From NCBI GenBank assembly GCA_963829355.1, contig CAWHHZ010000021.1, forward strand, positions 124,001-188,000: DNA of 64,000 bases, read 5' to 3'. The translations under genes and the position numbers were made by a program. Origin of the DNA: CAWHHZ01 sp963829355. Its GTDB lineage: Bacteria; Acidobacteriota; Thermoanaerobaculia; Gp7-AA8; JAHWKK01. Below, one piece after another: positions 32,073-40,877 of this stretch (position 1 is its first letter; every line of letters starts with the position of its first letter). The notes under the pieces are model-generated. The model was not told the origin of the DNA. It was given only the letters and a program-made list of their open reading frames with translations, and made no database searches.

Positions 32073-32919
32073 ATGAGGACTGAGAAGATTCGGAAGAACA
32101 GGGGTAGACCTTCCTGTAGTCGGACTGGGGACCTGGAACGTAGAAAACGATGATGAGAAGGAGGTCATCGCGGCAATCGAGGCCGGTATCGAAGCCGGAG
32201 CCACTCATGTCGATACTGCCGAGATGTACGGACGTGGAGAAGCCGAGCGGATCGTTGGGAAGGCGATTGACGGTCGGCGGGACGAACTGTTCGTCGTGAG
32301 CAAGGTACTTCCATCGAACGCGACCAGTCATGGGATGGTCGATGCCTGTCGCAGATCGCTCGACCGACTGCGGATCGACTCGCTCGATTGTTACCTGCTC
32401 CACTGGCTCGGTTCGCACCCGCTGGAGGAGACCATCGCAGCCTTCGAAAAACTGGAGAGCGAGGGGAGGATCCGTTCATGGGGCGTCTCCAACTTCGACG
32501 AAAACGCTCTCGACAGGGCGCTGGAGATTGCCGGCCCTGGTCGCATCGCATGCAATCAGGTCCTCTATCATCTCCAGGAGCGGTCGATCGAGCACAAGGT
32601 GATTCCGTTCTGTCAGAAGAATGACATCCCGGTGGTGGCGTACAGCCCGTTCGGCTCCGGCGACTTCCCTGACCCCGAATCCCGACAGGGGAGGGTCCTC
32701 GAGGAGATCGCGAACGAGCTCGGCGCATCACCCCGTCAGGCGGCCCTCGCCTTTCTTCTCCGCCACGACGGCATGTTTGTTATCCCGAAGTCCTCCGATC
32801 CCGACCATGCCCGGGAGAACGCCAAAGCAGGTGACCTCGAGCTGTCGCAATCGCAGATCGATCGCATCGACGAAGCCTTCCCGCGCGGCGAGTGGACCGG
32901 CGGTGTGCCGACGCTGTGA
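32073..32919 (+). CDS. Aldo/keto reductase (frameshift near N-terminus)
   Basis: NADPH-dependent reductase of the AKR superfamily, about 281 aa after repair. LPVVGLGTWNVENDD, the catalytic-region GATHVDTAEMYGRGEAERIVG (Asp, Tyr) and SKVLPSNATSH (Lys), YLLHWLGSHP (His), VAYSPFGSGDF and NADPH-binding FVIPKSSDPDHARENA. The ATG at 32073, 4 bases after the nadE stop, is in frame 3; an extra T near 32090 (ATTCGG for ATCGG) moves it to the main frame. Probably in the nadE transcript. Substrate unknown. Confidence 0.9.
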
Positions 32920-33180
32920 TCAGTCTTCAGTCGACAGTCATCAGTCAATCAGTCTTCAGTCGTCAGTGCTGCGGTTAAATCCCGGTAGGACAGGATGCAT
33001 TTTCGTGGACGCTGAGGACAGTAGAGTGGAAGCAACTACGCCGAAGTGGATCCCTACGGGTCCACTCTTTCGTCCACGCTTCAGTCCACGCCTCTGTCCA
33101 CCTCGTCCACCCTCTCCACATCCTCCACGAACTGAGACTGAAGACTGAGACTGACGACTGAGACTGAGACGACTGCTCCC
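32920..33180. repeat. Facing heptamer arrays between convergent genes
   Basis: TCAGTCK/AGTCRWC units at about 32923-32967 and reverse units (GACTGAGA, GACTGAAG) at about 33128-33175, around a 160-base spacer that contains several tccac repeats (gtccac x4, 33059-33107). No gene seen. Confidence 0.8.
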
Positions 33181-34053
33181 CTACGGCTGGACCAGGTTCC
33201 ACGGGACGGCGTAGAGATCGCCGCCCGTGGCGAGGCTCTGGCGGCGTACGAAGTAGAGCGTCTGCCCGTCGGGTGAGAATGAAGGGTGATAGTCGTCGGC
33301 GGGAGAGTTCGCCCACGGATTGAGGTGAACGGGGAAGCTCCAGGTCGGGCCGTTGCTCCAGCTTGCGTAGAGATCGCCCATTCCGATGTTCTCGGTGCGG
33401 CCGATCGCGGTGAACACCAGGTAACGTCCGTCCGGCGAAATCGTCGGATTGAACTCCCATTCCGGAGAATTCACGTCGTGCAGATTGACCGGAGCGGAGA
33501 ACCCTGTCGCGGTCGGCCGTGCCTTCCAGAGATCCCAGCCGCCGCGGCCATCCGGCCGATCGCTTCCGAAGTAGAGGGTTCCATCCGGGGCGAGCGAGGG
33601 ATACAGCTCGTCCGAGGAGGTGTTGACTGCGGCGAGATGGACCGGTTCGGACCACCCGTCGCCCTGCCTGTCGACGTACCAGATGTCACTGTCTCGTCTC
33701 TCCTCGCCATCGACGGGGCGAATCGATGCGAAATAGATGCGGCGTCCGTCTCTTGTGATGAATGGATCGATATCGGGCCATCTGCCGGAGAAGGGAGCGG
33801 GCTGGGGCGGAGTCCATTGGCCGTTCTCGTATTGCGAGACGAGGATCGTCGCTTCCCGGGAGACCGGAAAGAAGGCGCGGCTTCTCGCGAAATAGATCGT
33901 CTTTCCGTCTGGCGCGAAGGTGATTCGATACTCCTCGAGGGCCGTGGAGATCACGTCCTTCCCGAAGAGGGCAGGGATCGTCCCATCATCGCGGCTGCTC
34001 GTGCACGCCATCAGCAAGGCCGGGACGAGGATGATCCATACGCGTCGTTTCAT
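33181..34053 (-). CDS. Lipoprotein with PD40/TolB-like beta-propeller repeats
   Basis: 290 aa. Signal peptide with lipobox LLMAC (Cys about residue 17), so exported and lipidated. Then five WD40-like PD40 repeats: YRITFAPDGKTIYFARSR, DPFITRDGRRIYFAS, YPSLAPDGTLYFGSDR, NPTISPDGRYLVFTA and HPSFSPDGQTLYFVRR, as in TolB-type propellers. ATG 34053 is chosen because it gives the signal peptide. Probably a periplasmic binding or scaffold protein; no enzymatic motif. Confidence 0.82.
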   Translation of the reverse strand: MKRRVWIILVPALLMACTSSRDDGTIPALFGKDVISTALEEYRITFAPDGKTIYFARSRAFFPVSREATILVSQYENGQWTPPQPAPFSGRWPDIDPFITRDGRRIYFASIRPVDGEERRDSDIWYVDRQGDGWSEPVHLAAVNTSSDELYPSLAPDGTLYFGSDRPDGRGGWDLWKARPTATGFSAPVNLHDVNSPEWEFNPTISPDGRYLVFTAIGRTENIGMGDLYASWSNGPTWSFPVHLNPWANSPADDYHPSFSPDGQTLYFVRRQSLATGGDLYAVPWNLVQP

Positions 34054-34414
34054 CGGTAATCCTCCATAGTCATCCTGAGCGAAGCGAAGGATCGCGTCAA
34101 ATTTTCTCGACGGAGCCGGCATCTACATCCGACACGATCGGTCATCCTGAGAGGGTGTAAAAAATCCAGCGTGCCCTGCGCTGGTGGTGCCGATTTGGAA
34201 ACCATCGACAGCAGATGTCATCCTGAGCGCAGCGAAGGATCGGGTGGGTCCTGACTGTGGCGTACTTTCCGTCCTGACAGTCGGACCGTACGCGATCCTT
34301 CGACCGTCCTCCGCTGCGCTCCGGCGGCTCAGGATGACAGCCTTGGCCGGAGCACAGCGCCGTCCCCGTCGCCGTCGGGAACTCCCGTTAACCGCACGCT
34401 GTTCCGACTGGTCA
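34054..34414. repeat. Cluster of mosaic inverted-repeat elements
   Basis: A half element at 34069-34100, a variant with aaaaaatccagcgtgccctg at 34142-34190 and a full element at 34217-34341 (long arm at the right end, CGACCGTCCTCCGCTGCGC). No gene seen; the divergent starts at 34053 and 34415 must take their promoters from this region. Confidence 0.75.
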
Positions 34415-35029
34415 ATGGCACGCTATCAAGATGTACTGGACCGGGCCGACACACATTTCCGCCGGGTGCTGGACGAGCAGCCCGGGGCGATGCAGTGCAG
34501 GCTCGGCTGCACGCTCTGCTGTCAGGGTCTCTTCGAGATCTCCGCGGCTGATCTGGTCGTGCTCATGGAGGGCCTCCGCCAGCTCGATCGGGAAGCCCTC
34601 GTTGATCTCGTGCGGAAATCACTCGGATCGATCGAGAGGCTGGACCACCCCGACCTGTCGAATCTGGACGAGGCCGGAAAACGGGAGTTCTTCGACGGAC
34701 CTGCAGCCGTCGAACCGTGTCCGGCGCTCTCCTCGGAGGGTGCGTGCACGATCTACTCTCATCGTCCTCTGCTTTGCCGCACCTTCGGCCTGCCCGTAAG
34801 GGAGGGCGAAGAGTATCGCGGGGAAGAATGTGAGCTGAACTTCACCGCCAGTTCCAGAGCCGACAAGGAGCGTGCCGCCTGGGATCTGGAGTGGGAAGAT
34901 GCGGTGGATTCGCAGGAGCTGCGTACGATACCCCAGGCGATCGTACTCATTGCGAGCATCCTGAAGAGAGAAGCCGCAGAGGACGAAATTGGTCCTTCCA
35001 TTGCAGAAGTGGGCGCAACAGAGGATTAG
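34415..35029 (+). CDS. YkgJ family cysteine-cluster (zinc/iron-chelating) protein
   Basis: 204 aa. Cys-rich N-terminal motif CRLGCTLCCQG, then CPALSSEGACTIYSHRPLLCRTFG and EECELN, matching the CxxxCxxCC...C...C pattern of the YkgJ/Fe-S-oxidoreductase-like family, which binds a metal cluster. Function of the family is unclear. ATG 34415. It precedes the zinc-finger/receiver gene by 9 bp. Confidence 0.82.
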   Translation: MARYQDVLDRADTHFRRVLDEQPGAMQCRLGCTLCCQGLFEISAADLVVLMEGLRQLDREALVDLVRKSLGSIERLDHPDLSNLDEAGKREFFDGPAAVEPCPALSSEGACTIYSHRPLLCRTFGLPVREGEEYRGEECELNFTASSRADKERAAWDLEWEDAVDSQELRTIPQAIVLIASILKREAAEDEIGPSIAEVGATED

Positions 35030-35038
35030 ACCAACGTG

Positions 35039-35746
35039 ATGTACAGAATCGCATGCCCCTCGTGCGGGGAAGAATTCGAGGCAACGACTGCCGCATGGTG
35101 TCGTTGTCTGAACAAGGAGCGTTCTCTGGTCTGCTCTTCCTGTAGACAGTGCTTCTGTGACGCGTCCAGCACGTTTCGTAACCAGTTCTGGCGCGATGCA
35201 CCTCCGGAGCTGTGGGAGGCCCGGAAGAACGCGCGGTCTGCCGATGAGCTCCATCCTCCGATTCTGAAGAAGCCGCTCGTCCTCGTCGTCGACGATGATC
35301 CTGGAATCCGATCGCTCGCCTTGGAGCTGATCTCGAGATTCGGCTACGGCTGTGTTGCGGCATCGAAAGCCACCACGGCACTACGGCTCGCCCAGCGCTA
35401 CCACCCGGACCTGGTGCTGACCGATCTGCTCATGCCTGGTATGGACGGGCGCGAGCTAAGTCGTGAACTGAAAAAGGGAGAAGGTTTCCCTGCGCCCAGA
35501 GTCCTGGTCATGACGTCCGTGTACCGCGGGGAGAATTACCAGAGCGAAGCGCGCGACGAGTACGGGGTCGACGGCTATCTCGAAAAGCCGATTCCCCTGG
35601 AGGAACTGAGGGCAAGACTCGCGGAGTTGCTTCCCCCTCCTGATGAGAGTCAGGCGGTTCTGTCCCCCTCGTCCGAGGGATCTCTCCTCGACTCTCTCGA
35701 TGATCTTGATGCCCCCGGCGACGACATCGTCACGATCATCGGCTGA
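35039..35746 (+). CDS. Response regulator with N-terminal zinc-ribbon-like domain
   Basis: 235 aa. Residues about 5-50 contain CPSCGEEF...WCRCLNKE...VCSSCRQCFCDAS, seven to eight cysteines in CxxC pairs suggesting one or two zinc sites. Residues about 80-195 are a CheY-like receiver: VDDDPGIRS acidic pocket, phospho-acceptor Asp in LVLTDLLMPGMDG, Thr in VLVMTSVY and Lys in GYLEKPIPLEEL. The C-terminal tail is acidic (SLLDSLDDLDAPGDD). No output domain. No histidine kinase nearby. Coupled to the YkgJ gene upstream. Confidence 0.82.
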   Translation: MYRIACPSCGEEFEATTAAWCRCLNKERSLVCSSCRQCFCDASSTFRNQFWRDAPPELWEARKNARSADELHPPILKKPLVLVVDDDPGIRSLALELISRFGYGCVAASKATTALRLAQRYHPDLVLTDLLMPGMDGRELSRELKKGEGFPAPRVLVMTSVYRGENYQSEARDEYGVDGYLEKPIPLEELRARLAELLPPPDESQAVLSPSSEGSLLDSLDDLDAPGDDIVTIIG

Positions 35747-35902
35747 GAGATCGAGTTGCTCCGATCGTGGCGAAGCGGGGCGGTTCCCGCCCGGCGGGAC
35801 GGCTGTGGTAACGGTGCACCATTGTCGTGCGGAGAGATTCACTGTCCTGAAGCCGAGGCCGGGATCTGGAATCGGTGAAACACGCGGGTTAGACTCAAGC
35901 GG

Positions 35903-36844
35903 ATGAAGACGATCATCGTGGTGGGCGCCGGAGTCTCTGGTCTGACGAGCGCGGTCCGTCTGTTGGAAGCGGGTCATCGGGTTGCGATCGTCTCGAAAGA
36001 GGCCATGGACAGCACGACGTCAGCTGTTGCCGCGGCTCTCTGGTTTCCCTTCCGCGCCTATCCTCTGGAGAAGGTGATCGGCTGGAGTCTCGTCAGTCTC
36101 GACAGATTTCAACGCCTGGAGCGGGAAGACGTTCCGGGAATCGCGACGCGGCAGGTGTCGGAGCTGTACCGGAGCGGCCTTCCGCCCGCCGGCTGGAGAG
36201 AGCGGCTCGCCGGTTTCAGGCAGCTGAGAAGCGACGAGTTGCCGGGAGGTTTCGAAGGTGGCTATTCGATGGAGGCCCCGGTCATCGACTCGAGTCTGTA
36301 TCTGCCGTATCTCCTGAAGCGTGTGCTCGAGACCGGCGGGACCATGGAGCGACGCGACCTGCAGAGTCTGCACGCACTCGAATCGCAGCCGGACCTCGTC
36401 GTGAACTGTTCGGGGGTCGGTGCTCGCGATCTCGCGGATGATCCGCTCGTCGTGCCGGTACGAGGGCAGGTACTGCGAGTGGCGCGCACCGGCATCGATG
36501 ACGTGACCGTTGACGAAGGGTCCGCCGAGGCAGCCTACATTGTCCCGCGGACGAACGACATCATTCTCGGGACGACACTCGAGAACGGTGTCTGGAGTCG
36601 CGTACCATCCGACACGAGCACGGCAGACATCATCCGTCGTTGTGGAGAGCTCGACCCTCGAGCACGCGACGTGGAGGTACTCGAGGCGCGTGTGGGCTTG
36701 CGCCCCGGCCGTCCGGAGATCAGGTTGGAGGCGGTCGAGGAAGATGGACTGAAGGTCGTCCACAATTACGGCCACGGCGGCTCGGGATTTACGCTGAGCT
36801 GGGGATGCGCCGAGGAGGTCGTCAGACTCGCCGAAGAGTTCTGA
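35903..36844 (+). CDS. FAD-dependent D-amino-acid oxidase family protein
   Basis: 313 aa. N-terminal FAD-binding VVGAGVSGLTSAVRLLEAGH, then TTSAVAAALWFPFRAYPLE, the DAAO signature region around the flavin, NCSGVGARDLADDP, VPVRGQVLRV and C-terminal HNYGHGGSGFTLSWGCAEEV, which is the conserved DAAO signature. Oxidises D-amino acids to imino acids with H2O2 release if a true DAAO. It follows the receiver gene by 156 bp in its own transcription unit or the same one. Confidence 0.88.
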   Translation: MKTIIVVGAGVSGLTSAVRLLEAGHRVAIVSKEAMDSTTSAVAAALWFPFRAYPLEKVIGWSLVSLDRFQRLEREDVPGIATRQVSELYRSGLPPAGWRERLAGFRQLRSDELPGGFEGGYSMEAPVIDSSLYLPYLLKRVLETGGTMERRDLQSLHALESQPDLVVNCSGVGARDLADDPLVVPVRGQVLRVARTGIDDVTVDEGSAEAAYIVPRTNDIILGTTLENGVWSRVPSDTSTADIIRRCGELDPRARDVEVLEARVGLRPGRPEIRLEAVEEDGLKVVHNYGHGGSGFTLSWGCAEEVVRLAEEF

Positions 36845-36953
36845 TTCGACGCCGGGAGCGCTGCCTCCCAAGCGCTTCCCGATGGCCCGCCGCCGCGGCC
36901 AACACCACCACGGTTCTGCCCCCGCCGGTCCCGTATCTGCAATAGGGAGGGGC

Positions 36954-38612
36954 ATGATCTGCATATTGCACGGGTATCTGCTCGAAGGGTCGGGGAGCAA
37001 CCTCTGGACGAGATCGATCGTGGAGGCTTTGAGCAGGCAGGGGCATACCGTTCACCTGATGGCTCAGGAGAACCATCCGGAGCTCTACCCATTCATCTCG
37101 GAGGCCTGGCTGTACCGCCGGGATGGCCGCCGTGAGCAGATCCTGCAGCGGGAGGTCGAGGGGAAAGGGCGTTGCATTCTTCACAAACCCGAGCTCGGTG
37201 ATCTTCTGCCCGTGTATGTGCGCGATCGTTATGAGGAGTTCTCGGAGGTCGTTCCGATGATCGAGCTCGAGGACGAGCAGATCGAGGAGTATCTGCAACG
37301 TAACGTCGATGTCCTGAGGCAGGTGGTTCGCTCTAACGGGATCGATGTGATCCACGCAAACCACGCGGTCCTCATGTCGGTCGTGGCGAGGCGGATTCGC
37401 GCGGAGCTCGGGATCCCGTACGTCGTGATGCCTCATGGAAGCGCGATCGAGTACGCAGTGAAGAAGGACAAAAGGATGCTTCGGTTCGCCGAAGAGGCCG
37501 CCCGCGAAGCTGACGGGTTGTTCGTGATCGGTGAAGAGATGCGAACGAGGGTTCATTCGGTCTTGTCGGCTGTGCCGGACCTCGACTCGAAGCTCTCGAC
37601 ACTGCACCTCGGCGTGGATACCTCGCGGTTCCAGCCCGTTTCCCGGAGCGAAAGAGAAGCTGCAATCAGAAGACTCGATGCATCGGTCGAAGACGTCGAT
37701 CGAGGGAAGGAGCCCCGGCAATCGGAGGTGCTGCTCGAGGCGGTGGAGGCAGACGTTCCGCTCGAATCGCTTCAGGACGTGATGGAAGAGACCTCGGACT
37801 ACGAGCTCAAGGAGCCCGATGCCGATCTCGAAGAGAAGCTCGACCTGGTCGACTGGGAGAGAGACCGGATGCTTCTCTACGTGGGACGTCTGATCGCGAA
37901 CAAGGGGCCGCAGAACATCCTTGCCGCGTTGCCGTTCGTGATGGAGAAAGAGCCTTCGCTCCGTTTCGTCCTGGTGGGGCACGGGCCCTTGCGTGAGCCG
38001 CTCGAGGCGCTGGTGACGGCGCTGCACGAGGGGAATGAGCCGCTCGTCCGCGAGATCGTCGAATCAGGTCGAGCTCTGGAGGGGGAGACGGGCGAAAATG
38101 GTCCGGAGGATTTCGTCGAATGGAAGGCTTATCTCCGGCAATTGGAAGAGTCCAACCAGCTCGAAACGTACTTCCGTTTGGCTGCCGAGCATTTGTCTCC
38201 GGAGCGGGTCATTTTCACCGGCTACCTCACTCACAACGAACTGCGTCATCTCTTCCCATGCTTCGATGCGGCCGTGTTCCCGTCGCTCGTCCGGGAGGCG
38301 GGTCCCCTGGTCTTTCTCGAAGCCATGGCGTCCGGCATCTTTCCTCTGGGGACGTACTTCGGCGGGATGAAGGCCAGCATCGATTCGTTGCGGGGAGTGA
38401 TCCCGGAGGAGGATCTCGAGTCGATGAGAATCGATCCCGACCCCGAAGCGTTGGTTGCGGACCTGGCCGGGAAACTTCCCCCCGCATTGAAAATGGGGGA
38501 TCGCTGGCGGGAGGAGCTGAGGACTGCGGCGGTGGAGAACTACGACTGGCGCAGTGTGGCCGGAACGCTTCACTCCACGCTTCTCGATATCGCAAGCCAT
38601 CACGGGGGCTGA
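36954..38612 (+). CDS. GT4 family glycosyltransferase with internal acidic insert
   Basis: 552 aa; typical GT4 enzymes are 370-420 aa. N-terminal domain begins ILHGYLLEGSGSNLWTRSIVEALSRQGHTVHL, with NHAVLMSVVARRI and VMPHGSAIEYAV. C-terminal Rossmann domain has LLYVGRLIANKGPQNILAALP, VIFTGYLTHNELRHLFPCFDAAVFPSLVREAGP and FLEAMASGIFPLGT (the E-x7-E region). Between domains is a strongly acidic insert of about 75 residues (EDVDRGKEPRQSEVL...VDWERD), and a second charged insert occurs at about 385-420. AGGGAGGGG precedes ATG 36954. Acceptor unknown. Confidence 0.85.
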   Translation: MICILHGYLLEGSGSNLWTRSIVEALSRQGHTVHLMAQENHPELYPFISEAWLYRRDGRREQILQREVEGKGRCILHKPELGDLLPVYVRDRYEEFSEVVPMIELEDEQIEEYLQRNVDVLRQVVRSNGIDVIHANHAVLMSVVARRIRAELGIPYVVMPHGSAIEYAVKKDKRMLRFAEEAAREADGLFVIGEEMRTRVHSVLSAVPDLDSKLSTLHLGVDTSRFQPVSRSEREAAIRRLDASVEDVDRGKEPRQSEVLLEAVEADVPLESLQDVMEETSDYELKEPDADLEEKLDLVDWERDRMLLYVGRLIANKGPQNILAALPFVMEKEPSLRFVLVGHGPLREPLEALVTALHEGNEPLVREIVESGRALEGETGENGPEDFVEWKAYLRQLEESNQLETYFRLAAEHLSPERVIFTGYLTHNELRHLFPCFDAAVFPSLVREAGPLVFLEAMASGIFPLGTYFGGMKASIDSLRGVIPEEDLESMRIDPDPEALVADLAGKLPPALKMGDRWREELRTAAVENYDWRSVAGTLHSTLLDIASHHGG

Positions 38613-38622
38613 GCGAGGATTC

Positions 38623-38851
38623 GTGGCCTCTATCTCACATCATCGGATTCGATGACGCGCCATTCGATCGGGGATCGAAGGACCGGGTAAAGATCATAGG
38701 CTCGGTCTGCGCGGGTGTGCGTCTGCACGGGGTTTTGAGCTTCGACGTCGCGCGGGACGGATCCGACTCGGCGTCCGAGTTGATCGCAGCCGTGAATCTT
38801 TCCGAGCATCTGCAGCTGTTCCGTTACCGAGAGAGTCGGGGGCGGGCGTGA
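38623..38851 (+). pseudogene. DUF99 family fragment (N-terminal half)
   Basis: In the frame of 38624 onwards the sequence reads HIIGFDDAPFDRG...VKIIGSVCAGVRLHGVLSF and SELIAAVNLSEHLQLF, then stops at 38851. This matches the start of the DUF99 (PF01949) family, whose members are about 180-200 aa and open with IGxDDxPF. A GTG at 38623 is one frame off and would join by one base; the usual second half (MLQGI...GFNVVD) is missing in all frames before the next gene. Truncated relic or deletion. Function of the family is unknown. Confidence 0.5.
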
Positions 38852-38884
38852 CCAACGCGCACGAAAGTTGCGTGAGAGAGGGAC

Positions 38885-39076
38885 ATGGACGAAAAAGAGC
38901 GAGACCCGATGCCAGGGAAGCAATCCGGTCAGGAAGGCCGCAACGCGCCCGAGCCGGGCACAATGCCGGAAGAGTACATCGAGGAGAATGCGGGAAACCG
39001 CTTCAGCCCACCACCACCCCCGAAGGACACTGAAGAAGACGCGCCGCCGCGCGATGACCTGAACAAAGGGGCCTGA
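38885..39076 (+). CDS. Small acidic, proline-rich hypothetical protein
   Basis: 63 aa, strongly hydrophilic, with EEYIEENAGN and a PPPPPKD run, no signal or membrane segment. Ribosome-binding site GAGAGAGGGA lies just before ATG 38885. A strong hairpin at 39083-39112 follows 7 bases after the stop, supporting a real transcription unit. No family recognised. Confidence 0.55.
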   Translation: MDEKERDPMPGKQSGQEGRNAPEPGTMPEEYIEENAGNRFSPPPPPKDTEEDAPPRDDLNKGA

Positions 39077-39082
39077 ACGCGC

Positions 39083-39112
39083 AGACGCCGCGCAACGGAT
39101 TGCGCGGCGTCT
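39083..39112 (+). terminator. Strong hairpin, likely terminator
   Basis: AGACGCCGCGCAA and TTGCGCGGCGTCT pair perfectly over 13 bp with a CGGA loop, 7 bases after the small gene. No T-run follows, so termination is likely but not certain. Confidence 0.65.
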
Positions 39113-39559
39113 CGGGGCGACCGAACGTGCGGCGCCTGAAAGCGCTGGGGACACTGTGGAACCCCGTTCCAGTTCGGATCGTGAGAGGGTCAGCTCGCTG
39201 CCTTCGTAACGGAGGGGAGTTTCGCCTCCCGTTCGTCCGGTCCGTCCCTGCTGAATACCGTATCAGGATGCAGGCTGGAAGTGAAGAGTCGCGGGTCACG
39301 CGTGAGGGTGAGGAAGCGGACTCAAGCGGCTCGTGTGATTTGTATCCAGACTCACATCACCCTCTCCCTCTGGCAGAGGGCCGGGGCGAGGGCCGAGAGC
39401 GTAGATCTACACGCGAGCTCACTCTGTTGGAGCACACTGGTCGAACCACGATGTCGCAACTCCAGCGTGGAGTCGATTGCACGTCTCAACGTGCACCGAC
39501 TCGTTCGTTCGTTTCGTTCTCACGAGCCGGATCGATTTCAGCTCGTGCCAGCCCTCACC
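39113..39559. other. Intergenic region with GGAGAGGGTGAG-type repeats
   Basis: About 450 bases. Contains GTGAGGGTGAGG (39302-39313), CCCTCTCCCTCTGGCAGAGG (39361-39380) and the inverted pair around CCCTCTCCCAGGCGGAGAGG (39562-39581), the widespread 'SPSPPGRG' repeat type that also forms the end of murB. No convincing gene. Confidence 0.55.
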
Positions 39560-40699
39560 CTACCCTCTCCCAGGCGGAGAGGGTGAGTCGTCTGATTGAC
39601 GCGAATCGTCATCGAAACCGATCATGTTCGGTTCCGGGACGAGCTCGAGCCTGAATAAACGCCTCGTTCGGTTCTGAATCTGTTCCACGAGCTCCCGGAC
39701 CTCGGTCGCGGTGCCGCCGCCGCGGTTTACGATCGCCAGGGTGTGCTTGCTCGAGATGCCGATATTTCCGTGCTGGTGCCCTCGATGAAAGCCGGCGTGC
39801 TGGATGATCCAGGCCGCGGAGAGTTTCACGAGCCCTTCCCCCGCAGGGTAATGGGGAACCGACTCTCCTTCTTCGAGAACATCCGCCCGTTTCACGAGCA
39901 GGAGGAACTCCTCGAGCTGGTCCTCGGGAATGATCGGATTCGTGAAGAACGAGCCGGCGCTCCTCGAGTCCGGATCATCCTTCGACACGACCATACCCTT
40001 GGCAGACCGCACGTTGAGGACTGTCCGTCTTACGTCCTGAAGGGTCGGGCTCGTAATCCCTTCCTCCTCGAGATGTCGCATCAGGTCCGGGTAACGGATC
40101 GTCGGGGGGGCATCCTTTTTCAGCCGGTAACGAACAGAGAGAATGACGAATCTGTCGCGGTCACGACTCTTGAAACGGCTCTCACGATACGCGAACCCGC
40201 ACTCCTCGTTCGTGAATGTCACGACCTTCTCTTCGGCACGATCCCAGGCCTTCAGGTCGACGATCGTTTCAGCGACCTCCTGCCCGTACGCGCCCACGTT
40301 CTGGATCGGCGTTGCCCCGACGCTGCCAGGGATGCCGGAGAGGCACTCGAAGCCGGCGAGACTGCGATCGACGCAGGTCTGAACGAGCGAGTCCCAATCC
40401 TCGCCGGCATGGGCTTCGACGATCACCGAGGATCCGTCGAACTGTTCGAAACTGGTACCCAGGAGGTCGAGGTCGATCACGAGTCCCTGGAATCCCTCAT
40501 CCGATACGAGCATGTTGCTCCCGCCGCCGAGAATGAGCACGCGTTGCTGATCGCGGGATGCCCAGGTCAACGCGCTCTGGAGCTCGTCCAGGGTGCCGAC
40601 TTTCGCAAAGAAGTGCGCGGGGCCCCCGATTCCGATTGTCGTGTGATCCGCGAGGATCACGTCTTTTGATATCGTAAGGTCGGTCTGAGTCTGGGTCAT
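39560..40699 (-). CDS. murB: UDP-N-acetylenolpyruvoylglucosamine reductase
   Basis: NADPH- and FAD-dependent reduction forming UDP-MurNAc for peptidoglycan. 379 aa. FAD-binding LILGGGSNMLVSDEG, then LSGIPGSVGATPIQNVGAYGQE, YRESRFKSRDRDRF, and catalytic Ser in RSAGSFFTNPIIP. The TIGIGGPAHFF start and the long C-terminal part (KLSAAWIIQHAG, GTATEVRELVEQIQNR) are normal for the family. The last 10-11 residues (SDDSPSPPGRG) are encoded by a dispersed repeat, so the native stop has been lost or overwritten. ATG 40699. Confidence 0.93.
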   Translation of the reverse strand: MTQTQTDLTISKDVILADHTTIGIGGPAHFFAKVGTLDELQSALTWASRDQQRVLILGGGSNMLVSDEGFQGLVIDLDLLGTSFEQFDGSSVIVEAHAGEDWDSLVQTCVDRSLAGFECLSGIPGSVGATPIQNVGAYGQEVAETIVDLKAWDRAEEKVVTFTNEECGFAYRESRFKSRDRDRFVILSVRYRLKKDAPPTIRYPDLMRHLEEEGITSPTLQDVRRTVLNVRSAKGMVVSKDDPDSRSAGSFFTNPIIPEDQLEEFLLLVKRADVLEEGESVPHYPAGEGLVKLSAAWIIQHAGFHRGHQHGNIGISSKHTLAIVNRGGGTATEVRELVEQIQNRTRRLFRLELVPEPNMIGFDDDSRQSDDSPSPPGRG

Positions 40700-40877
40700 C
40701 GTGTGATCATCTCTGCAAGGCTCATGTCGTTACGGATGGGTGAGGTTGTCGCAGAAGAGTGAATCGATTTTCCGATCTTCCTTGCTCACCCGTGCATCTT
40801 TTTCCTATCCTACGCCAGATCCAACATCTGCCGGACAGTCTCGAACTGTGGAGCCGGCGGAGAGAGGTAGTGAAAAC

